Notes under the pieces: generated by a model
Databases searched by the model: none
Seen by the model: only the letters and a program-made list of their open reading frames with translations
Told to the model about the DNA's origin: nothing
Shown: one piece after another, positions 1-8,137 of the stretch
Numbering within the stretch: position 1 is the first letter of the stretch
Layout of the letters: each line of letters starts with the position of its first letter
Made by a program: the position numbers and the translations under genes
From: Streptomyces sp. Je 1-79
Lineage (GTDB): Bacteria > Actinomycetota > Actinomycetes > Streptomycetales > Streptomycetaceae
Length of the DNA: 52,285 bases
Assembly (NCBI RefSeq): GCF_025195125.1
Contig: NZ_JAMGSL010000008.1
Coordinates: 388,602 to 440,886 of the forward strand
Direction of reading: 5' to 3'

Positions 1-51
1 GCCGCGGCGCGGTGGTGTAGGCACCCCTGCGCGTGCCGCGGCGCGGTGGTG
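1..51. repeat. Pair of 17-bp direct repeats at window edge
   Basis: The 17-bp sequence at 1-17 (begins GCCGCGGCGC, ends GTGGTG) recurs exactly at 35-51, giving a 34-bp period. Only two copies are visible and the left edge cuts the context, so it may be the end of a longer repeat or a chance GC-rich duplication downstream of the first gene. Confidence 0.4.
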
Positions 52-57
52 AGCCGT

Positions 58-801
58 TCAGGTCGCCGGGATCCTGACGGCCGCGAGGACCGGCAGGTGG
101 TCCGTCGCCGCTCTCAGGTCCGCCGGGTCGAGGTCCTGCGGTACGCCGCAGCCCAGGAACTCCACCCCCTGCGTGGCCAGGATCGCGTCGATGCGCTGGT
201 GCGGGTCGGCGGGCGTCGAGGTGTACTCGCCGCCCCAGGGGCTGACCGCCCAGCCGTCCTGGAGCTCCTTCGCCAGCCGGGTGAAACTCCGGCCGCCGGG
301 GCGCTCGTTGAGGTCTCCGGCCACGATGGTGTGCGGGGCGTCCAGGCCGGCCACCCGGTCGAGGACCATCCCGGCCTGGGCGTACCGCTCCTCGCTCCGC
401 AGGCTCAGGTGACAGCTGATCAGGCCGACCCGGGCGCCCCTGAACCGTACGACGGCGGTGGCGAGACCCCGCCGGTGGAGGCCGGGGCTCAGGGGCAGGA
501 GCACGTCCTCCGTGCGCTCCACGGTCGCCCGCAGCGAGCACATCAGCAGCGGCCCGGCCGCCGTCGCGCCGCCGCTGAGCATGACGAGCTCGCTCTTGGC
601 GGCGAGCCGTGCGGCGTGCTTGCGCCAGCGGAAGAACCGCGGCGCCTCCTGGACGAAGACGAGGTCGGGCGCGCACGCCCGGATGACCCGGGCGAGGGCG
701 TCCTCGTCGTCCCGCATCGAGCGGACGTTGTAGCAGAGGACCCGGACGACGGCCGAACCGTCCGCCTCGGTGCGGGAGTTGGGCAGCGGAGTGATCGCCA
801 T
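58..801 (-). CDS. Endonuclease/exonuclease/phosphatase (EEP) family protein
   Basis: A 247-residue protein with the EEP metal-dependent hydrolase motifs in order: YNVR (Asn25), QE (Glu52), GDLNERPG near residue 168, RIDAI, and ATDHLPV near the C-terminus (the Asp-His catalytic pair). Family members cleave nucleic acids, phosphoinositides or other phosphodiesters, and the sequence does not tell which. No signal peptide or membrane segment is visible, so it is probably cytoplasmic. ATG 801 is preferred over GTG 819, because 819 lies inside the terminator hairpin of the upstream gene and a TATGTT -10 box sits six bases before ATG 801, implying a leaderless message. The family call is firm; the substrate is unknown. 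Confidence 0.85.
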   Translation of the reverse strand: MAITPLPNSRTEADGSAVVRVLCYNVRSMRDDEDALARVIRACAPDLVFVQEAPRFFRWRKHAARLAAKSELVMLSGGATAAGPLLMCSLRATVERTEDVLLPLSPGLHRRGLATAVVRFRGARVGLISCHLSLRSEERYAQAGMVLDRVAGLDAPHTIVAGDLNERPGGRSFTRLAKELQDGWAVSPWGGEYTSTPADPHQRIDAILATQGVEFLGCGVPQDLDPADLRAATDHLPVLAAVRIPAT

Positions 802-807
802 GCCAGC

Positions 808-813
808 AACATA
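808..813 (-). promoter_or_regulatory. Probable -10 box of a leaderless EEP gene
   Basis: TATGTT on the minus strand, six bases before ATG 801, and no Shine-Dalgarno sequence. The spacing puts the transcription start at or next to the A of the start codon. No good -35 is visible. Confidence 0.45.
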
Positions 814-816
814 CGA

Positions 817-856
817 CACCCGCCCGCCGGTCCCGGAAGGACGCGGCGGGCGGGTG
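817..856 (-). terminator. Terminator after glucokinase
   Basis: A perfect 12-bp inverted repeat (817-828 with 845-856) with a 16-base loop, just beyond the glucokinase stop codon. It has no long U tract, as is usual for Streptomyces hairpin terminators. Confidence 0.65.
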
Positions 857-873
857 GCGGTGTGCTGTGAAAG

Positions 874-1815
874 CTAGCCCTGGCGGGCCAGGTCGGCCGC
901 GCCGACCAGGCCGGCCTTGCCGCCGAGCTGGGCGGCGAGGACCTGGGCGTGCGGTCGCCACTGGCCGCCGATCAGCCAGCGGCGGAAGGACTTCCGGATC
1001 GGCTCCAGGACCAGTTCGCCCTCGTCGGAGACTCCGCCGCCGACGATGAAGGCGGAGGGGTCGAAGAGGGATGCCAGGTCGGCGAGACCGGCGCCGGCCC
1101 AGCGGGCCAGCTCGCGGAACGAGTCCACGGCCACCGGGTCCCCGGCGCGCGCCGCCTGGCTGATGTGCTTGCCCTCGATGCCCCCGACGGTGCCGTCGCC
1201 GAGACCGAGGAGGACCTCGGCACGCTCGGGCGTGGCGTTGGCGCGCTGCTTGGCGTACCGGACGAGCGCCCGACCGGAGGCGTACTGCTCCCAGCAGCCC
1301 TGGCTGCCGCAGCCGCACAGCAGACCGTCCGGGACGACCCGGATGTGGCCGAACTCCGCCGCCACGCCGAAGCGTCCGCGGCGCAGCTTGTTGCCGATGA
1401 TGATGCCGCCGCCGAGGCCGGTGCCCAGCGTGATGCAGATGACGTCCTCGTGGCCCTTGCCCGCGCCGAACTTGTACTCGCCCCAGGCCGCCGCGTTCGC
1501 GTCGTTCTCGACGACGACGGGCAGGCCGACCCGCTGCTCGACCTTGTCCTTCAGCGGCTCGTGCCGCCAGTCGATGTTCGGCGCGAAGAGGACGGTGGCG
1601 CGCTTGTCGTCGACGTAGCCCGCGGCACCGATGCCGACAGCCTCGATCTCGTGTCCCTTGCCGGCCTCGGAGACCGCGGCGCAGATCGCGTCGACGATGC
1701 CTTCGGGGGTCGGCGGGGTGGGCACCTTGTGCGTGTCGAGGATGTTGCCCTCCTCGTCGACCACGCCGGCCGCGATCTTCGTGCCGCCGATGTCGACGCC
1801 GATGGTGAGTCCCAT
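874..1815 (-). CDS. glkA: ROK-family glucose kinase
   Basis: A 313-residue ATP-dependent glucokinase that makes glucose 6-phosphate in the cytoplasm. The sequence has the N-terminal phosphate-binding motif DIGGTK (8-13), the sugar-binding ENDANAAAWGEY segment near residue 103, LGTGLGGGI, and the ROK zinc motif CGCGSQGCWEQYASG. Length and sequence match Streptomyces GlkA, which is known both to phosphorylate glucose and to be needed for carbon catabolite repression. ATG 1815 has GAGGGA as ribosome-binding site. The preceding minus-strand gene is the DUF5304-like partner, as in S. coelicolor. A TACGGT -10-like box at 1853-1858 could give glkA its own promoter, but its -35 is poor. There is no helix-turn-helix domain, so this is an enzyme and not a ROK repressor. 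Confidence 0.95.
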   Translation of the reverse strand: MGLTIGVDIGGTKIAAGVVDEEGNILDTHKVPTPPTPEGIVDAICAAVSEAGKGHEIEAVGIGAAGYVDDKRATVLFAPNIDWRHEPLKDKVEQRVGLPVVVENDANAAAWGEYKFGAGKGHEDVICITLGTGLGGGIIIGNKLRRGRFGVAAEFGHIRVVPDGLLCGCGSQGCWEQYASGRALVRYAKQRANATPERAEVLLGLGDGTVGGIEGKHISQAARAGDPVAVDSFRELARWAGAGLADLASLFDPSAFIVGGGVSDEGELVLEPIRKSFRRWLIGGQWRPHAQVLAAQLGGKAGLVGAADLARQG

Positions 1816-1881
1816 GTGTCCCTCAGTTTTCGGTCGAGCCCCGCTAGGGCCAACCGTACCCGAGGGGGGCGGCCGTCCTGG

Positions 1882-2325
1882 TCAGTCCAGGTCGATGTGC
1901 TGCCCGGTTCCGGGCCCCTCGTCGTCCCTCTTCGGGTCCTCCGGCCGGTCCCGCCGGGCTTCCTTGCGCGGGTCGTCCGGCTCGTCGCGCGTCCAGCGCG
2001 TCTCGTGGCCCTCGACCGCGGAGCGGTACGCGGCGAGCAGCTCGTTCCCGGCCGCCGCGAGGTGGTCGAAGACCTGCGGGTTGCGCTCGACGATCGGCTC
2101 GACGGCCGCCTTCGCCTGGTTGACGAACTGCTGCACGGTGCCCTGGGCGGCCATGCCCATCAGCGGGTTCCGCAGCGTGGAGACCTTCTCGGCGACGGCG
2201 TCGAAGAGCTTGCGGAACTCCTCGGCGGCCGACCCGGGCTCGGCTCCGGCATCGGCGCGGCGGCGGGCCTTCTCGGCCTCCAGGTCCTCGGCGCACGCCT
2301 TGGCCCAGGCATCCGAATCGCTCAT
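1882..2325 (-). CDS. DUF5304-like protein, Sco2127 type, upstream of glkA
   Basis: A 147-residue hydrophilic protein rich in Ala, Glu, Asp and Arg, with no membrane segment or signal peptide. The first two thirds look helical and the last 35 residues are a charged Asp/Glu/Arg/Pro-rich tail likely to be disordered. Position and sequence match the gene immediately upstream of glkA in S. coelicolor (SCO2127), reported to affect glucose uptake and carbon catabolite repression; the biochemical activity is unknown. ATG 2325 has AAGGAG nine bases upstream. A 14-bp palindrome lies in the upstream region. It is probably cotranscribed with glkA, since only 66 bases separate them. Confidence 0.8.
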   Translation of the reverse strand: MSDSDAWAKACAEDLEAEKARRRADAGAEPGSAAEEFRKLFDAVAEKVSTLRNPLMGMAAQGTVQQFVNQAKAAVEPIVERNPQVFDHLAAAGNELLAAYRSAVEGHETRWTRDEPDDPRKEARRDRPEDPKRDDEGPGTGQHIDLD

Positions 2326-2345
2326 GGCGTACTCCTTACGGCTTA

Positions 2346-2359
2346 TACCGTCGACGGTA
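2346..2359. promoter_or_regulatory. 14-bp perfect palindrome upstream of the DUF5304-like gene
   Basis: TACCGTCGACGGTA is its own reverse complement and ends 20 bases before the start codon, overlapping a TATAAG -10-like sequence on the minus strand. Its size and position fit an operator for a dimeric regulator, but no regulator can be named. Confidence 0.4.
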
Positions 2360-2366
2360 CACGCCG

Positions 2367-3509
2367 TCACGGGGTCTTCGGGGGCTTCGCCGTCTTCGAC
2401 GCCTTCGGCCAGAGACCGGAGTCCGGGGCGAACCTGACCCGGAGGTCGCCGTCGACGAGGGCGGCGCCGGCGACCGTGCAGCGGCGCAGGGCCGGCGGCA
2501 GGGGGACGTTGCGGCGGAACGGTCCGACGGCGAGCAGGAGTTCGTCGCCGCGGCGGACGAGGGACAGCTCGTTCTTGACGGCGCCGGGCAGGGGGATGTG
2601 CCAGACGAGGATGCCGTCCTCGGCGCGGCGGTCCTCGACGGTCCACTCGGGGGCGGCCGCGGGCTTCGCGTCGACCGCGAGCAGGGCGAGGTCCTCGGGG
2701 CCGCGCGGGTCCCGGCCGAGGTGCGGGAGTGCGTGGACGGCTCCGTCGTGCCCGGTGCGGAGCAGGGTCAGGTGTTCGTGCTGCTGGGCGGTGAGCGCGG
2801 CGAACCAGGGGTCGCGCGACTCGGCGGGGAGCAGCTTGTTGGCGACGACGCTCTCGAGGACGAGACCGTGGAGCGCGAGCCCGAGGCGGGCGGTGCGCAG
2901 GGTCTCGGCGGCGGCGGGTCCCGGCTCGACGACGAGGGCCACGCCGGTGGTGGGGGCGTCGACGACGGCCTGGACGGCGGCGAGCTCGGCCTCCCAGCGG
3001 GCGGTCGTCTCGTAGAGCCACTGCGCGGGCATGGGCACGCCGGCGAGCTGGGCCAGCATGGGGCGCAGGGCGCGGGCGGCCTGCCGTTCGGGCGGCAGAA
3101 CCCGGCGGAGGTAGCGGCGCAGCTGCTCGGGCAGGGCGAGGAGCGCGAGCGCGTCGGCGAGCGGGGGCAGGTCGACGACGACGAGGTCCCGGTCCTGCGC
3201 GGCGGCGTCGCGCAGGGCGCGGAGCAGGGCGAAGGGGGCGCTGCCGGGGAGCTCGGTGAGCTCGGCTTCCTCGAAGGGGGTGGCGCCGAGGAGGTCGAGG
3301 GCGGTGGCGGAGCGCTCCTGCAGGGCGAGGAACTCCCGCCGGAAGTCGGCGGCGGGGGTCGGCCGGAGGACGTCCACCCCGAGTCCCTCGTCGGCCTCGC
3401 CGGAGACGAGCAGTACGTTCCGCCCCGCCCGGGCCTGGGCGAGGGCGGCGGCGGTGGCGACGGTGGTCCGGCCGGCACCACCGGCGCCGGTGACAAGCAT
3501 GATCCCCAT
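2367..3509 (-). CDS. ArsA-like ATPase with altered P-loop
   Basis: A 380-residue protein of the ArsA/GET3 group of SIMIBI NTPases. The N-terminal P-loop reads GAGGAGRTT, where classical ArsA has a deviant Walker A GKGGVGKT: both the signature lysine and the catalytic-loop lysine are replaced. VVVDLPPLAD (about 110 residues in) matches the switch/Walker B region, and the C-terminal 80 residues look like the beta-rich ArsA/HSP20-like domain. No arsenic genes are near, so an arsenite pump is unlikely. The gene is downstream of an SRPBCC protein, and the pair is syntenic, from memory, with Rv2184c/Rv2185c of M. tuberculosis. ATG 3509 is chosen; ATG 3500 is an alternative with a better GGGGA ribosome-binding site. 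Confidence 0.8.
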   Translation of the reverse strand: MGIMLVTGAGGAGRTTVATAAALAQARAGRNVLLVSGEADEGLGVDVLRPTPAADFRREFLALQERSATALDLLGATPFEEAELTELPGSAPFALLRALRDAAAQDRDLVVVDLPPLADALALLALPEQLRRYLRRVLPPERQAARALRPMLAQLAGVPMPAQWLYETTARWEAELAAVQAVVDAPTTGVALVVEPGPAAAETLRTARLGLALHGLVLESVVANKLLPAESRDPWFAALTAQQHEHLTLLRTGHDGAVHALPHLGRDPRGPEDLALLAVDAKPAAAPEWTVEDRRAEDGILVWHIPLPGAVKNELSLVRRGDELLLAVGPFRRNVPLPPALRRCTVAGAALVDGDLRVRFAPDSGLWPKASKTAKPPKTP

Positions 3510-3541
3510 GGCCGGGAACGTTACCCCCCGCCGCGGGGCGG

Positions 3542-3985
3542 CTACGCGCCCGATTCGACGCGCTTCTTCAGGCCGGCGAGGGCCCGGTCGATGATGACCT
3601 TCTCCGCCTTGCGCTTGATCATGCCGAGCATCGGGATCTTGACGTCCACCGTCAGCTGGTACGTCACCTCGGTGCGGTCGCCGCCGGCCGCGGGGGCCAG
3701 TCGGTAGGAGCCGTCGAGCGAGCGGAGCATCTGGGACTTGACCAGCGTCCAGGAGACCTCGTCGTCGCCGGTCCAGGTGTACGCCAGCGTGTGGTCGTCC
3801 TTGATCGCGCCCGCGTCGAGCAGCAGCCGGACCTTCTCGGCGCGGCCGGCCTCGTCCTTCTCCAGGACCTCGGCCTCCTTCACCTCGCCCGTCCACTCCG
3901 GGTAGCGCGCGAAGTCGGCGATGACGCTCATGACGTCGGCCGGTGCCGCCTCGATGGTGATGCTCGAGCTGGTGTGTTCGGCCAT
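3542..3985 (-). CDS. SRPBCC-family (START-like) protein
   Basis: A 147-residue single-domain protein with the helix-grip fold pattern: an N-terminal strand with ITIEAAPADVMSVI, then FARYPEWTGEV, alternating strands, and a long basic C-terminal helix with KRKAEKVIIDRALAGLKKR. Members bind hydrophobic ligands in a cavity or act as polyketide cyclase-like proteins; no ligand can be assigned here. ATG 3985 has a strong GGAGG. The ArsA-like gene follows 32 bases later, so the two are probably one transcript and may work together, for example one carrying a lipid and the other using nucleotide. That link is inference from synteny only. Confidence 0.85.
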   Translation of the reverse strand: MAEHTSSSITIEAAPADVMSVIADFARYPEWTGEVKEAEVLEKDEAGRAEKVRLLLDAGAIKDDHTLAYTWTGDDEVSWTLVKSQMLRSLDGSYRLAPAAGGDRTEVTYQLTVDVKIPMLGMIKRKAEKVIIDRALAGLKKRVESGA

Positions 3986-4075
3986 CGTGGTGGTTCCTCC
4001 ACTGTGCGGTCCGGCGGAAGTCGTGACGGCACGAACGTGCCGACCGAAGGCTATCGCGCCCTCACCGGGGCCCCG

Positions 4076-4843
4076 TCACCACTCCAGCGTCCACGGCCTG
4101 CCCGTCGACGCGGAGTGGCCCACGTTCACGCATTCCGTGGCGCCGATCCGCATGCGCCGGGCCAGCGGCTGGTGGACGTGACCGAAGAGGGCGTACCGCG
4201 GCCTCGTGCGCCGGACGGCGTCGAGCAGGGCCCGGCTGCCGCGCTCGAAGCGCCGAGCGACCGTGTCGTACGTCAGCTCCGGCACGTCCGGCGGGATGTG
4301 ACTGCACAGCACGTCGACCTCGCCGAGCGCCTCGACCTTCGCCGCGTACTCCTCGTCGGAGATCTCGTACGGCGTCCGCATCGGGCTCCGCAGCCCGCCG
4401 CCCACGAAGCCGAAGACCAGTCCGCCGAGTTCGACCCGCTCACCGTCCAGGACCGTCGTGCCGGGGCGGGCGTACTCGCTCCACAGCCCCGGGATGTCGA
4501 CGTTCCCGTAGGTCGCGTACGTCGGGGTCGGGAAGGCCGCGAAGAGCTCTTCGTACTGGCGCCGTACCGCGGACTCGATCGCGGTGTCGCGGTCGACCGC
4601 GAGCTCGGCCCAGAGGCGTCGTCCCAGGTCACGGGCTTCGTCGAAGCGGCGGGCGGTGCGCAGTTCGACGATTCTGTCGGCGTTCTCGACGCCGAAGAGG
4701 TCGGGGAAGATGCCGCGGCTGTGGTCGGCGTAGTCGAGGAAGAGCACCAGGTCACCGAGACAGACGAGGGCGTCGGCACCCTGTCCCGCCTTGGCGAGGG
4801 CCCCGCTGTTCCCGTGTACGTCGCTGACCACGTTGATCCTCAT
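4076..4843 (-). CDS. Calcineurin-like metallophosphoesterase
   Basis: A 255-residue soluble enzyme with the five metal-ligand blocks in order: SDVHGN (8-13), GDLV near residue 31, GNVD, the SHIP box, and GHVHQPL near residue 228. These define the dinuclear-metal metallophosphoesterase fold; the natural substrate (nucleotide, phosphoprotein or phosphodiester) cannot be read from sequence. The 80-residue helical insert between the second and third motifs is rather long for the family. No Shine-Dalgarno precedes ATG 4843, but TACGCT lies seven bases upstream, so the message is probably leaderless. It is transcribed away from the acyl-CoA ligase gene. Confidence 0.88.
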   Translation of the reverse strand: MRINVVSDVHGNSGALAKAGQGADALVCLGDLVLFLDYADHSRGIFPDLFGVENADRIVELRTARRFDEARDLGRRLWAELAVDRDTAIESAVRRQYEELFAAFPTPTYATYGNVDIPGLWSEYARPGTTVLDGERVELGGLVFGFVGGGLRSPMRTPYEISDEEYAAKVEALGEVDVLCSHIPPDVPELTYDTVARRFERGSRALLDAVRRTRPRYALFGHVHQPLARRMRIGATECVNVGHSASTGRPWTLEW

Positions 4844-4850
4844 GCGGTTC

Positions 4851-4856
4851 AGCGTA
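4851..4856 (-). promoter_or_regulatory. Probable -10 box of leaderless metallophosphoesterase gene
   Basis: TACGCT on the minus strand, seven bases before ATG 4843, with no ribosome-binding site in between. Confidence 0.45.
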
Positions 4857-4992
4857 GGGCGTCGGACCTGCGGTTACTTCCGAGTCCTGAAAGCTGTGGA
4901 CTACTGTGCGCGAAGCATCGCCACAGCTGTGTGACGCATGGAACATCTGACCAGGACCCCCTATCGGGAACCCAGTACTGATGGGTAACGTC

Positions 4993-5033
4993 CGGGCAGT
5001 CCAGTTGTGCTCACCCCACTGAGCACCTGCCCG
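4993..5033 (+). promoter_or_regulatory. Two stacked hairpins in the acyl-CoA ligase leader
   Basis: Seven-bp helix 4993-4999/5027-5033 encloses a second 7-bp helix 5007-5013/5020-5026 (loop CCCCAC), with a 7-base bulge on the 5' side only. It lies 67 bases before the TTG start. It may be an upstream terminator-like element or a regulatory leader; no known riboswitch class is recognised. Confidence 0.35.
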
Positions 5034-5099
5034 ATCTTGGACCGCACCGGTGCATTCACACAGAGCCGTGGCGCCGGCGCCCGATGAGGAGCAGCAGTC

Positions 5100-6896
5100 T
5101 TGCGCGAGTTCAGCCTTCCGGCCCTGTACGAGGTCCCCTCGGACGGCAACCTGACGGATCTCATCCGCCGCAACGCCACTCAGCACCCAGACACCGCCGT
5201 GATGGGACGCAAGGTGGCCGGCGTCTGGACGGACGTCACCGCCAAGCAGTTCCTCGCCGAGGTCCGCGGGGCCGCGAAGGGTCTGATCGCCGCGGGCGTG
5301 GAGCCGGGCGACCGGGTCGCCCTGCTGTCCCGGACGCGGTACGAGTGGGTGCTCCTCGACTTCGCGATCTGGAGCGCGGGCGCCGTGACGGTGCCGGTGT
5401 ACGAGACGAGCTCGCCGGAGCAGATCCAGTGGATCCTCGGTGACTCGGGCGCCTCCCTCGTCCTCGTCGAGTCCGCGGCCCACCAGGAGTCGGTGGAGTC
5501 GGTACGGGCGAACCTGCCGGGCCTCAAGGGCATCCGGCAGATCGAGGCGGACGCCGTCGCGCAGCTCACCGCGGCCGGCGAGGACGTCTCGGACGAGCTC
5601 CTCGACGAGCGGATGTCGACCGCGCACGCCGACGACCCGGCGACGATCGTCTACACCTCGGGCACCACCGGCCGCCCCAAGGGCTGTGTGCTGACGCACC
5701 GGGCGTTCTTCGCGGAGTGCGGCAACGTGGTGGAGCGCCTGAAGCCGCTCTTCCGTACCGGCGAGTGCTCGGTCCTGCTGTTCCTCCCCGCCGCGCACGT
5801 CTTCGGGCGGCTTGTCGAGGTGGCGTCGGTGATGGCGCCGATCAAGCTGGGCTGTGTCCCGGACATCAAGAACCTCACGGACGAGCTGGCGTCGTTCCGG
5901 CCCACGCTGATCCTGGGTGTGCCGCGGGTCTTCGAGAAGGTCTACAACTCGGCGCGTGCGAAGGCCCAGGCCGACGGCAAGGGCAAGGTCTTCGACAAGG
6001 CGGCGCACACGGCGATCGCGTACAGCCGGGCGATCGGCACGCCGCAGGGTCCGTCCCTCGGTCTGAAGCTCAAGCACAAGGTCTTCGACAAGCTGGTCTT
6101 CTCCAAGCTGCGCGCGGTGCTCGGCGGGCGCGGCGAGTACGCGATCTCGGGCGGCGCGCCGCTGGGTGAGCGTCTGGGCCACTTCTTCCGCGGCATCGGC
6201 TTCACGGTGCTGGAGGGCTACGGCCTGACGGAGTCGTGCGCGGCGACCGCGTTCAACCCGTGGGACCGGCAGAAGATCGGCACGGTCGGTCAGCCGCTGC
6301 CGGGCTCGGTGGTGCGGATCGCCGACGACGGCGAGGTGCTGCTGCACGGCGAGCACATCTTCTCGGGCTACTGGCAGAACGAGGCGGCGACGGCCGAGGC
6401 GCTGGCGGACGGCTGGTTCCACACCGGCGACATCGGCACCCTCGACGAGGACGGCTATCTCGCGATCACCGGCCGGAAGAAGGAGATCCTGGTGACGGCG
6501 GGCGGCAAGAACGTCGCCCCAGCGGTCATCGAGGACCGGATCCGGGCGCACGCGCTGGTCGCGGAGTGCATGGTGGTGGGCGACGGCCGGCCGTTCGTGG
6601 GCGCGCTGGTCACGCTGGACGAGGAGTTCCTCGGCCGCTGGGCGAGCGAGCACGGCAAGCCGGCGGACTCGACCGCGGCGACGCTGCGTGACGACGCGGA
6701 GCTGCTCGCGGAGGTCCAGCGGGCGGTGGACGACGGCAACGCGGCGGTGTCCAAGGCCGAGTCGGTCCGGAAGTTCCGCGTCCTGCCGGCCCAGTTCACC
6801 GAGGAGGCGGGCCACATCACGCCGTCGCTGAAGCTGAAGCGGAACGTGGTGGCGAAGGACTTCGCGGACGAGATCGAGGCGATCTACCGCGCCTAG
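5100..6896 (+). CDS. Long-chain acyl-CoA ligase, FadD15 type
   Basis: A 598-residue AMP-forming synthetase that activates a fatty acid to acyl-AMP and then acyl-CoA. Motifs: P-loop YTSGTTGRPKG (184-194), the LEGYGLTES adenine-binding motif, GWFHTGDIG, and the C-terminal catalytic region GRKKEILVTAGGKNVAP. The small C-terminal domain is complete. The start is TTG 5100 with GAGGAG about ten bases upstream; no ATG or GTG fits better. It converges on a PimB-like glycosyltransferase, the same arrangement as fadD15-pimB' in M. tuberculosis (from memory), which supports the FadD15 assignment. Chain-length preference is not visible. It is cytosolic or membrane-peripheral. Confidence 0.9.
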   Translation: MREFSLPALYEVPSDGNLTDLIRRNATQHPDTAVMGRKVAGVWTDVTAKQFLAEVRGAAKGLIAAGVEPGDRVALLSRTRYEWVLLDFAIWSAGAVTVPVYETSSPEQIQWILGDSGASLVLVESAAHQESVESVRANLPGLKGIRQIEADAVAQLTAAGEDVSDELLDERMSTAHADDPATIVYTSGTTGRPKGCVLTHRAFFAECGNVVERLKPLFRTGECSVLLFLPAAHVFGRLVEVASVMAPIKLGCVPDIKNLTDELASFRPTLILGVPRVFEKVYNSARAKAQADGKGKVFDKAAHTAIAYSRAIGTPQGPSLGLKLKHKVFDKLVFSKLRAVLGGRGEYAISGGAPLGERLGHFFRGIGFTVLEGYGLTESCAATAFNPWDRQKIGTVGQPLPGSVVRIADDGEVLLHGEHIFSGYWQNEAATAEALADGWFHTGDIGTLDEDGYLAITGRKKEILVTAGGKNVAPAVIEDRIRAHALVAECMVVGDGRPFVGALVTLDEEFLGRWASEHGKPADSTAATLRDDAELLAEVQRAVDDGNAAVSKAESVRKFRVLPAQFTEEAGHITPSLKLKRNVVAKDFADEIEAIYRA

Positions 6897-6925
6897 GCGG
6901 CGCGGTCGTCACCATGGCCTTCTGT

Positions 6926-6965
6926 GGTTCGGGCCCCTCACCGCGTGCGGTGAGGGGCCCGAACC
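6926..6965. terminator. Bidirectional terminator
   Basis: A perfect 19-bp inverted repeat (6926-6944/6947-6965) with a two-base gap between the convergent ligase and glycosyltransferase genes. Confidence 0.8.
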
Positions 6966-6986
6966 GCGGGTGCCGGTGGGCGGCCT

Positions 6987-8129
6987 CTACAGCAGTTCCC
7001 TGAGGCGCTCCGCGAGGAGGTCCCAGCGCCAGCGCTCCTCGACCCAGTCGCGGCCACGGGCCCCCATGCGGGCGCGCAGCTCGGGGTCGAGCAGGAGGGT
7101 CGCGATGCGGTCGGCCGACTCCTCGGGGGCGTCGCCCCGCACCACCCAGCCCGTCTCGCCGTCCAGGACGGCGTCCGGCGCACCGCCCGAGTCGCCCGCG
7201 ACGACCGGGAGGCCGGTCGCCGAGGCCTCCAGGTACACGATGCCGAGGCCCTCGACGTCCAGGCCCCCGCGGCGGGTGCGGCAGGGCATCGCGAAGACGT
7301 CTCCGGCGCCGTAGTGGGCCGGCAGCTCCTCCCACGGCACGGCGCCGGTGAAGCGTACGGAATCGGCCACCCCGGTCGTCGCCGCGAGCCGCCGCAGGTC
7401 CTTCTCGTACGGTCCGCCGCCGACGATCAGCAGCACCGTGCCGGGCACCCGGCGGAGGATCTCCGGCAGGGCGCGGATCAGCGTGTCCTGGCCCTTGCGC
7501 GGGACGAGCCGCGAGACGCACACCACCACGGGCCGGTCGGTGAGCCCGAGCCGTTCCCGTACGGCGTCGCCGCCCGAGCCCGGATGGAAGGTCTTCTCGT
7601 CCACACCCGGCGGGAGCTGCACCATCCGCCCGGCCGCGGCCGGGGTCAGCGCGGCGGCGATCCGCGAACGCGTGTACTCGCCGAGGTATGTGATCGTGTC
7701 CGTGCCCTCGCCGATCCGGCGCAGCAGCTGCCGGGAGCCGGGGAGCTGGGCCCATCCCGCCTCGTGCCCGTGCGTCGTCGCGACGAGCCGTCGCGCGCCG
7801 GCCCGGCGCAGAGCGGGCGCCATCAGGCCGAGGGGCGCCGCGGCCCCGAACCAGACCGCTTCGCAGCCGTGCTCGCGCAGCAGCGAGGTCGCCCGCGCGG
7901 TGACCCGAGGTGTGGGCAACAGCATGGTGGTGCTGTCCCGCACGACCGTGAAAGGCTGCTCGGCGTCGAACGCGGCGGTCGCCTCGATCCCCTCGCGGCT
8001 GCGCTTCCACGTGGAGGCGTAGACCACGATCCGCTCGGGATCGAGACGCAGCGCCATGTTGTGCAGGAACGCCTGGATTCCACCGGGCCGGGGCGGGAAG
8101 TCGTTGGTTACGATCAGGGTCTTGTGCAT
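6987..8129 (-). CDS. GT4 glycosyltransferase, PimB'-like
   Basis: A 380-residue GT-B fold enzyme. The N-terminus TLIVTNDFPPRPGGIQ matches the start of the PimB' (Rv2188c) family, the phosphatidyl-inositol monomannoside mannosyltransferase, and the C-terminal half has the GT4 nucleotide-sugar motif EGLGIVYLEASATGLPVV with its two glutamates. It would use GDP-mannose at the inner face of the membrane. The next gene upstream, divergent, encodes a GT87-like membrane mannosyltransferase, which fits a lipid mannosylation role. ATG 8129 is chosen because homologues begin there; TACATT eight bases upstream suggests a leaderless message. Acceptor specificity is inferred only. Confidence 0.82.
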   Translation of the reverse strand: MHKTLIVTNDFPPRPGGIQAFLHNMALRLDPERIVVYASTWKRSREGIEATAAFDAEQPFTVVRDSTTMLLPTPRVTARATSLLREHGCEAVWFGAAAPLGLMAPALRRAGARRLVATTHGHEAGWAQLPGSRQLLRRIGEGTDTITYLGEYTRSRIAAALTPAAAGRMVQLPPGVDEKTFHPGSGGDAVRERLGLTDRPVVVCVSRLVPRKGQDTLIRALPEILRRVPGTVLLIVGGGPYEKDLRRLAATTGVADSVRFTGAVPWEELPAHYGAGDVFAMPCRTRRGGLDVEGLGIVYLEASATGLPVVAGDSGGAPDAVLDGETGWVVRGDAPEESADRIATLLLDPELRARMGARGRDWVEERWRWDLLAERLRELL

Positions 8130-8137
8130 CGTCGCCG

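Noticed and set aside
949..3015. Plus-strand open frame of 688 codons opposite glucokinase and its neighbours
   Set aside because: Runs antisense across three recognisable genes, with no domain and shadow-like composition.
2367..3509. Arsenite efflux ATPase
   Set aside because: No arsB, arsC or arsR is near and the P-loop is altered, so only the ArsA-like fold is claimed.
4752..6815. Minus-strand open frame of 687 codons opposite the acyl-CoA ligase
   Set aside because: Arg/Leu/Asp-rich antisense shadow of a clear enzyme gene.
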